Part shown: piece after piece, positions 60,072 to 64,000 of the stretch
How positions within the stretch are numbered: position 1 is the first letter of the stretch
Layout: the number at the start of each line of letters is the position of its first letter
Source: Flavobacterium piscisymbiosum
Lineage (GTDB): Bacteria > Bacteroidota > Bacteroidia > Flavobacteriales > Flavobacteriaceae
Direction: 5' to 3'
NCBI RefSeq assembly: GCF_020905295.1
Contig: NZ_JAJJMM010000001.1
Location: 5,828,001 to 5,892,000, forward strand
DNA: 64,000 nt
The notes under the pieces: model-generated
The model's database searches: none
Seen by the model: the letters and a program-made list of their open reading frames with translations, nothing else
What the model was told of the DNA's origin: nothing
Program-made: the position numbers and the translations under genes

Positions 60072-60384
60072 AACATTTTTAATATTTATTTTACTGATTA
60101 TCAATTAGTTAAACCAATAAAAAAACATAGAAATGGCTGTCCGCATACTTGTGCAGATTCTTATTTTTATCAATTGACTGTCTATCATCAAATTACTTTT
60201 CAAGAGTATAATTCCTTAATTAGTCGTATCATGTAACATTTCATCTATTATTATTTTAATTTTTTTTAGTTAAAAGTTATTTTTTATCATTTTCTATCCT
60301 ACTAAGCAATATAAATTATCATCCTGAACGATCCCGACCCTGTCGGAAAAGTGTCGTATTTCGACTTCTCTCAGTGTGCAAAAA
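60072..60384. other. Gap between the two mini-genes
   Basis: 313 bp, AT-rich. A plus-strand 61-codon frame (60051-60236) passes through it but has no start context or family marks, and I reject it. At about 60334-60375 lies a degenerate CATCCTGA...TTTCGACTTCTCTCAG repeat piece. The 11-mer TCTATCCTACT occurs both here (60294) and over the stop of mini-gene A (59881). Confidence 0.5.
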
Positions 60385-60413
60385 CAAAAAAAGCGCCCCA
60401 AAAAGGACGCTTT
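60385..60413 (-). terminator. Terminator of mini-gene B
   Basis: On the minus strand AAAAGCGTCC and GGGGCGCTTTT form a stem followed by a run of T (seven). It lies about 25 bp beyond the stop of the 41-residue frame. Confidence 0.85.
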
Positions 60414-60437
60414 TATATATTTATGTTGAGTTTGTAA

Positions 60438-60563
60438 CTACAATTTACACTTCAATTCATTAAAATACATATTACATCCTGAACCTTCAGCCGAGATAAA
60501 TCCGGCTAAACGATCACTATATTGTCTTACTGACAGATTGATATATATGTGTTTTGTTTCCAT
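60438..60563 (-). CDS. 41-residue peptide (mini-gene B)
   Basis: A 41-codon frame starting M-E-T-K-H-I-Y-I-N-L-S-V-R-Q-Y-S and containing L-A-G-F-I-S-A-E-G-S-G-C; two Cys in total, the second near the basic end ELKCKL. It has a strong terminator behind it, and a -7 box TACATTTG (60572-60579) with an ATG in place of TTG 19 nt further up. The -7 box is so close to the ATG that the mRNA would be nearly leaderless. It shares GF[IV]S and GC with mini-gene A, 460 bp away, in the same direction. No family recognised. Confidence 0.6.
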   Translation of the reverse strand: METKHIYINLSVRQYSDRLAGFISAEGSGCNMYFNELKCKL

Positions 60564-60571
60564 TTCAGGAC

Positions 60572-60601
60572 CAAATGTACAATATATTTTAACATTTGCA
60601 T
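60572..60601 (-). promoter_or_regulatory. Candidate promoter of mini-gene B
   Basis: TACATTTG (60572-60579 on the minus strand) fits TAnnTTTG. 19 nt upstream is ATG instead of TTG (60599-60601). One mismatch overall; the transcript start would fall at or just before the start codon. Confidence 0.4.
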
Positions 60602-60745
60602 AGTATTCGCACTGAAATATTTATAAGACAGCGATCAATTTTAACCTAAATTTTCCCTTAAAAAAGCCTATAAACCTTAATAATTTTATATTTTTGAGAA
60701 TATACGCACACATTATTTTTTATCAAATTCAGTCTTAAAAATACC

Positions 60746-63700
60746 ATGAAAAAATATTTAAAATACATAGACGGAAATTCTGATAAGTTTTGGCAAATTG
60801 AAGTTACAGGATTAGAATATACTGTGACTTACGGCAAAAACGGAACATCGGGAACTTCTCAAACCAAATCATTTTCTACAGACGAAGAATGTCTGAAATC
60901 AGCAGAAAAAATACTGGCCGAAAAAGTAAAAAAAGGATATTCAGAAACTGGTGATGTTGCTTTGACTTCAAAACCTAAAACCGCAAAAAGCGCAAAATCT
61001 GATGAAGTTCTGGAAGAATACGACGCAATTGTAAAATCTAAAAATATAGATTTACTATTGCCTTTCCTGAAAGAAAAATCAAAGGGGAATATTGAAGCTC
61101 TAAAAAAGCTCATCAAGAAAAGTAAACGCTATTTTATGACCTATACTGATCTTACCAAAGATCCAGGTTATGTAAAAAAAGACAAACACGATTATGGCTG
61201 GGGAACCCGCGGCGATAAAAAACAAAGTGATATTATTACCCTAAGTGCAATCGCCTTATTTGATAAAGCAGATATCAATTCCTGGGATGAAGCTTTGAGC
61301 TTGCTGAACGAAATTGATGAAAAACCTCAGGTGATGGAGGTTTTATTATGGGCAAAACCCAATTGGCTTGATACTTTTATTTTAGACAAAGTAAAAAGGC
61401 AAGATTGGGTGGGATTTAATTATCATACGCTGCGCCAACTCGAAGAGCAGCATTTATTAGCATTTAATCCTGAATTATACGCTTTGACACTTGCCGCAAC
61501 AAATGAGTGGCGTGCCAAAATGAAGACCAGAAGGTTCATTAATAATTCATTAAATGATCAACTAACCTGGAAAAGGGATATTCCGGAATTGTTTAATTAT
61601 GAAACGATTCTGCACAACAGTTTCTTTAGGGAAAATGACAAACAAAAACATGATGAATTCCAGACCTGGGCTGTTATTTATAAATCCTTATTAGAGGAGA
61701 AAAAGATGGAACGTGCGTTTTTTATCGAAAATGCCATCCAGATTCAAACCAAAGAATGGAACAATAACCTGAAATCGTTCTTTAGAAAAAGAATAGAAGA
61801 ATTTAATGTTACTGCCGATGAACTTATTCTTTACCAGGAAAACATATTCTCTTTTCTACACAATCCGTATCCGCCTATAACGAGTTACGGAATTGAACTG
61901 ATTAAGAAAATTTACGATCATCCAAAATTCAAAACCAAATCATTTCTCGAATGGCTTGAACCGCTTATGATGCGCAGTGATTGCAAAGCAGCTATTAAAA
62001 ACGTTTTGCCAATTCTCGAGAAAATAAATAAATCAAACCCAAAACTAAGCACCGCTATATCATCCATTATTGCCGATGTTTATGTGATTGCTGATCTGGC
62101 TTTGCAGGAACGTGCTACCAAAATTATTACCAAAATTGCGAACGTAAAAGATAAAGTGCTAAAAGAGAAATTATCCTCATACGTAACGCTGATGCAGGGA
62201 AATATCAAATCAGGGTTAACCCAGTTTTTAGACGAAGATGCTCTGGTTGTTGATGATGCTGCTCATGAAGAATATACATTCGAACCTCATCGAGAATTAT
62301 TGCTTACAGAAGAAGTTCAGTTGCCAAAGGATTGGAACGATGTCGTTTTTCAGTTTGGAAATTTCATCAATTCAGAAGAAACGGTTGATTCAGAAATTCT
62401 ACTGAACATTTATATCTCGCAACGTGATTTGTTTCCGGCAGATTATAGCGCGCAATTGCAGCCTTATGAAAAGCAATTGCAGAAACATTATTTTGAAGCC
62501 ACTCACAAAAATTTCGTGAAGGCATTTTTACAATCTAAAATCGCCAACATAGATAATAAATTCAATAGCAAAGTCAATCATTATTCAAAGATTATTACCA
62601 CTTTGTTAATGCAGCCTTTAATGGAAAAAGTACAGCAAAAAATAGATTCAAATTCTACTTTGCCCCTGCTCTCTTTCCCGAGTCATAAACCGTATTGGGT
62701 TGCTCCAAAGGTTTTATTAGAAAGGGTTATTGCCTATCAAAATACAAAAGAAGAAATTGATGCTGTCGATCTGGCTATTGCAATTGCCCGTATGCCAAGA
62801 GAAAATGTTGCAGAAGCCATTCCGTTATTGGATAAGATCGAAGGTGAACTCAAACCCTTATTATCCTTTTGTCTGGGCGTAAACGAGAAAGTCGAATTAG
62901 ACGATACTTCTCTGTTCTCGAAACTATTGGCAACAATGGGAAAAACGACCAAAGAAACCGGAAACCTATCGCTTTGGGCCGTTGCAGCACGAACATTTTA
63001 TCCTAACGATACTTTCCCCGAATTTGAGAATACGTATCTAAAAGAGATTCCGTTTGTGGTATCTCCTTTTAAACCTAAGGTCGAGTTTAAGGAAAAATGG
63101 AACGAATGGACGAATTATCAAACCAAAGAAAAAGAACGAACACCATCCTGGTACGAACTAGGATTTGATTTGCCTAATTATTCTAAGATCCCCAATTATT
63201 TGCTTTATAGCCAGGATATTTACAAGAGATCAAACACTTGGGATTATAATATCAATTATGCCGGAAACACCTATTTCTGGCACAGTATTACACCGCAAAA
63301 CTCAGATGCTCTCGCGTTGACTTTATTGCACAATTGTAATATTGCCGATGGAGCAAAACCGGAATTAAAAGGTTTTCTGGACGTTATCAACAGACCGGAG
63401 TTTAGATTCTCAGATATTAGCCTGCTTTTATATGCCTGCTGTTTCTTTCAGGAAAAGAAAGATTTACGATTAATGGCTTCAGAAGTTTTGATTCATCTTA
63501 TCGAAAAACAAACTATAGATATCGAACTTTTTGCTCAGAAAATAGCGTATCTCGCAACCGAAAAATATGGCGTATTTTTAAGATTAGTCGACGGATTAAT
63601 TGCCATAAAAGATGTTTCTCCTTTGCATAATAATGCTTTATTGAAGTTGCTGAATTCTTTCTTTGCCAATCTGGATTTAAAAGATAAATTGCCAACCAAC

Positions 63701-63838
63701 TTCAAGAAAATAATAGAAAATTATCTGGATATTTTAACGAAAACCAATCAGAAACCATCTACGGAAGCCATTGTTTTCTTCGAAAAATGGAAAGATAATG
63801 CATCGCTTAAATCATTGATTAAGCAAATTTTAAAATAA
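60746..63838 (+). CDS. WGR-domain protein with HEAT-like repeats
   Basis: A 1030-residue protein. Residues 1-70 form a WGR domain (MKKYLKYIDGNSDKFWQIEV, then VTYGKNGTSGTSQTKSF), a fold that binds nucleic acid or acts as a partner-binding module in PARPs and MolR. The rest is almost all helical, with HEAT-like pairs (for example IYKSLLEEKKMERAFFIENAIQI and IEIFAQKIAYLATEKYGVFLRL-type repeats); it resembles the DUF6493-type WGR/HEAT proteins that stand at the head of multi-gene clusters with SWIM, MoxR-ATPase and VWA genes. That assignment is from memory and needs a search. The next gene begins 6 bp after it. -7-like box TATTTTTG at 60689-60696. Confidence 0.8.
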   Translation: MKKYLKYIDGNSDKFWQIEVTGLEYTVTYGKNGTSGTSQTKSFSTDEECLKSAEKILAEKVKKGYSETGDVALTSKPKTAKSAKSDEVLEEYDAIVKSKNIDLLLPFLKEKSKGNIEALKKLIKKSKRYFMTYTDLTKDPGYVKKDKHDYGWGTRGDKKQSDIITLSAIALFDKADINSWDEALSLLNEIDEKPQVMEVLLWAKPNWLDTFILDKVKRQDWVGFNYHTLRQLEEQHLLAFNPELYALTLAATNEWRAKMKTRRFINNSLNDQLTWKRDIPELFNYETILHNSFFRENDKQKHDEFQTWAVIYKSLLEEKKMERAFFIENAIQIQTKEWNNNLKSFFRKRIEEFNVTADELILYQENIFSFLHNPYPPITSYGIELIKKIYDHPKFKTKSFLEWLEPLMMRSDCKAAIKNVLPILEKINKSNPKLSTAISSIIADVYVIADLALQERATKIITKIANVKDKVLKEKLSSYVTLMQGNIKSGLTQFLDEDALVVDDAAHEEYTFEPHRELLLTEEVQLPKDWNDVVFQFGNFINSEETVDSEILLNIYISQRDLFPADYSAQLQPYEKQLQKHYFEATHKNFVKAFLQSKIANIDNKFNSKVNHYSKIITTLLMQPLMEKVQQKIDSNSTLPLLSFPSHKPYWVAPKVLLERVIAYQNTKEEIDAVDLAIAIARMPRENVAEAIPLLDKIEGELKPLLSFCLGVNEKVELDDTSLFSKLLATMGKTTKETGNLSLWAVAARTFYPNDTFPEFENTYLKEIPFVVSPFKPKVEFKEKWNEWTNYQTKEKERTPSWYELGFDLPNYSKIPNYLLYSQDIYKRSNTWDYNINYAGNTYFWHSITPQNSDALALTLLHNCNIADGAKPELKGFLDVINRPEFRFSDISLLLYACCFFQEKKDLRLMASEVLIHLIEKQTIDIELFAQKIAYLATEKYGVFLRLVDGLIAIKDVSPLHNNALLKLLNSFFANLDLKDKLPTNFKKIIENYLDILTKTNQKPSTEAIVFFEKWKDNASLKSLIKQILK

Positions 63839-63844
63839 AGAAAA

Positions 63845-64000
63845 ATGACAGATCTCGAATATAATTATAAAGGAATTTCGACTTACAGTAAAACCAAAGG
63901 CATCAACAATCTCGTTCTGGCGCATCAAACCGAAATTGAGGAAGTCAATAACATTCCGTGTTTTTTCTGGGGAAGTCTGACAGATCCATATGTCACTGCA
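63845..64000 (+). CDS. Start of the next gene in the WGR operon (partial)
   Basis: 52 codons from ATG 63845 to the window end, frame open: M-T-D-L-E-Y-N-Y-K-G-I-S-T-Y and then LVLAHQTEIEEV and CFFWGSLTDPYVTA. It begins 6 bp after the WGR gene, so it is translated from the same mRNA. The sequence is too short to name a family; in the WGR/HEAT clusters I have in mind a SWIM zinc-finger protein is common at this position. Confidence 0.75.
   Translation, partial: MTDLEYNYKGISTYSKTKGINNLVLAHQTEIEEVNNIPCFFWGSLTDPYVTA

Noticed and set aside
59861..60236. Two plus-strand frames (73 and 61 codons) in the mini-gene gap
   Set aside because: They run across the terminator, promoter and antisense of mini-gene A; no promoter or terminator of their own on the plus strand.

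Overview
The window is chromosomal DNA from a Bacteroidota bacterium, most likely a Flavobacterium. The evidence is low-GC DNA without Shine-Dalgarno sites, the Bacteroidota promoter form TTG-N19-TAnnTTTG in front of both tRNA-His genes, a secreted nuclease with a type IX secretion (T9SS) C-terminal sorting domain, a carboxypeptidase-regulatory/beta-barrel outer-membrane receptor, a bacillithiol gene (bshB1), and the dense intergenic hairpin repeats (CTTTGCG..., GCCACGAAGGC..., GTCATCCTGAGCGG... types) common in this genus. No phage, insertion sequence, CRISPR array or rRNA operon was found.

Layout. 0.2-12.4 kb is a run of mostly single, small enzymes: a serine-hydrolase-fold protein with a damaged active site, two DUF1801 proteins, a metallo-beta-lactamase-fold hydrolase, a beta-propeller lactonase-like protein, GNAT, LOG, AHSA1, 2H phosphoesterase, VOC, SUKH, a VanW/methyltransferase pair and a CPA2 antiporter. 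12.7-24.7 kb holds housekeeping genes (serine dehydratase, panB, RluA-type synthase, aldehyde dehydrogenase), a very large hybrid histidine kinase and a YpfJ-type zinc peptidase. 24.7-31 kb reads leftwards: nadA-nadB, two tRNA-His genes in duplicated modules, bshB1, and a hotdog thioesterase-menF pair for menaquinone. 31.2-39.1 kb has a surface lipoprotein, a secreted endonuclease I and purL.

39.3-50.9 kb is the functional centrepiece: a complete uptake [NiFe]-hydrogenase locus. hypA-B-C-E run leftwards. The structural genes (small subunit, large subunit, cytochrome b), the endopeptidase, hypF, an FKBP prolyl isomerase, hypD and a nickel permease run rightwards. The small subunit has all six cysteines of the oxygen-tolerant proximal [4Fe-3S] cluster (group 1d type). 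An outer-membrane receptor follows directly and may import the metal.

51-64 kb contains the receptor, a stand-alone LuxR-type HTH, a 557-codon outer-membrane protein gene cut by a single in-frame TAA, an acyl-CoA synthetase, a bacterial relative of the human RNA ligase RLIG1, two previously unlisted terminator-bounded mini-genes encoding 30- and 41-residue peptides that share a GF[VI]S...GC motif, and a WGR-domain protein starting an operon that runs off the right edge.

The points I would look at first are: the two in-frame repeat-derived peptides in PurL; the mini-peptide pair at 59.9-60.6 kb; the RLIG1-like ligase; the FKBP gene inside the hydrogenase maturation operon; and a 370-bp composite repeat with perfect 32-bp inverted ends.
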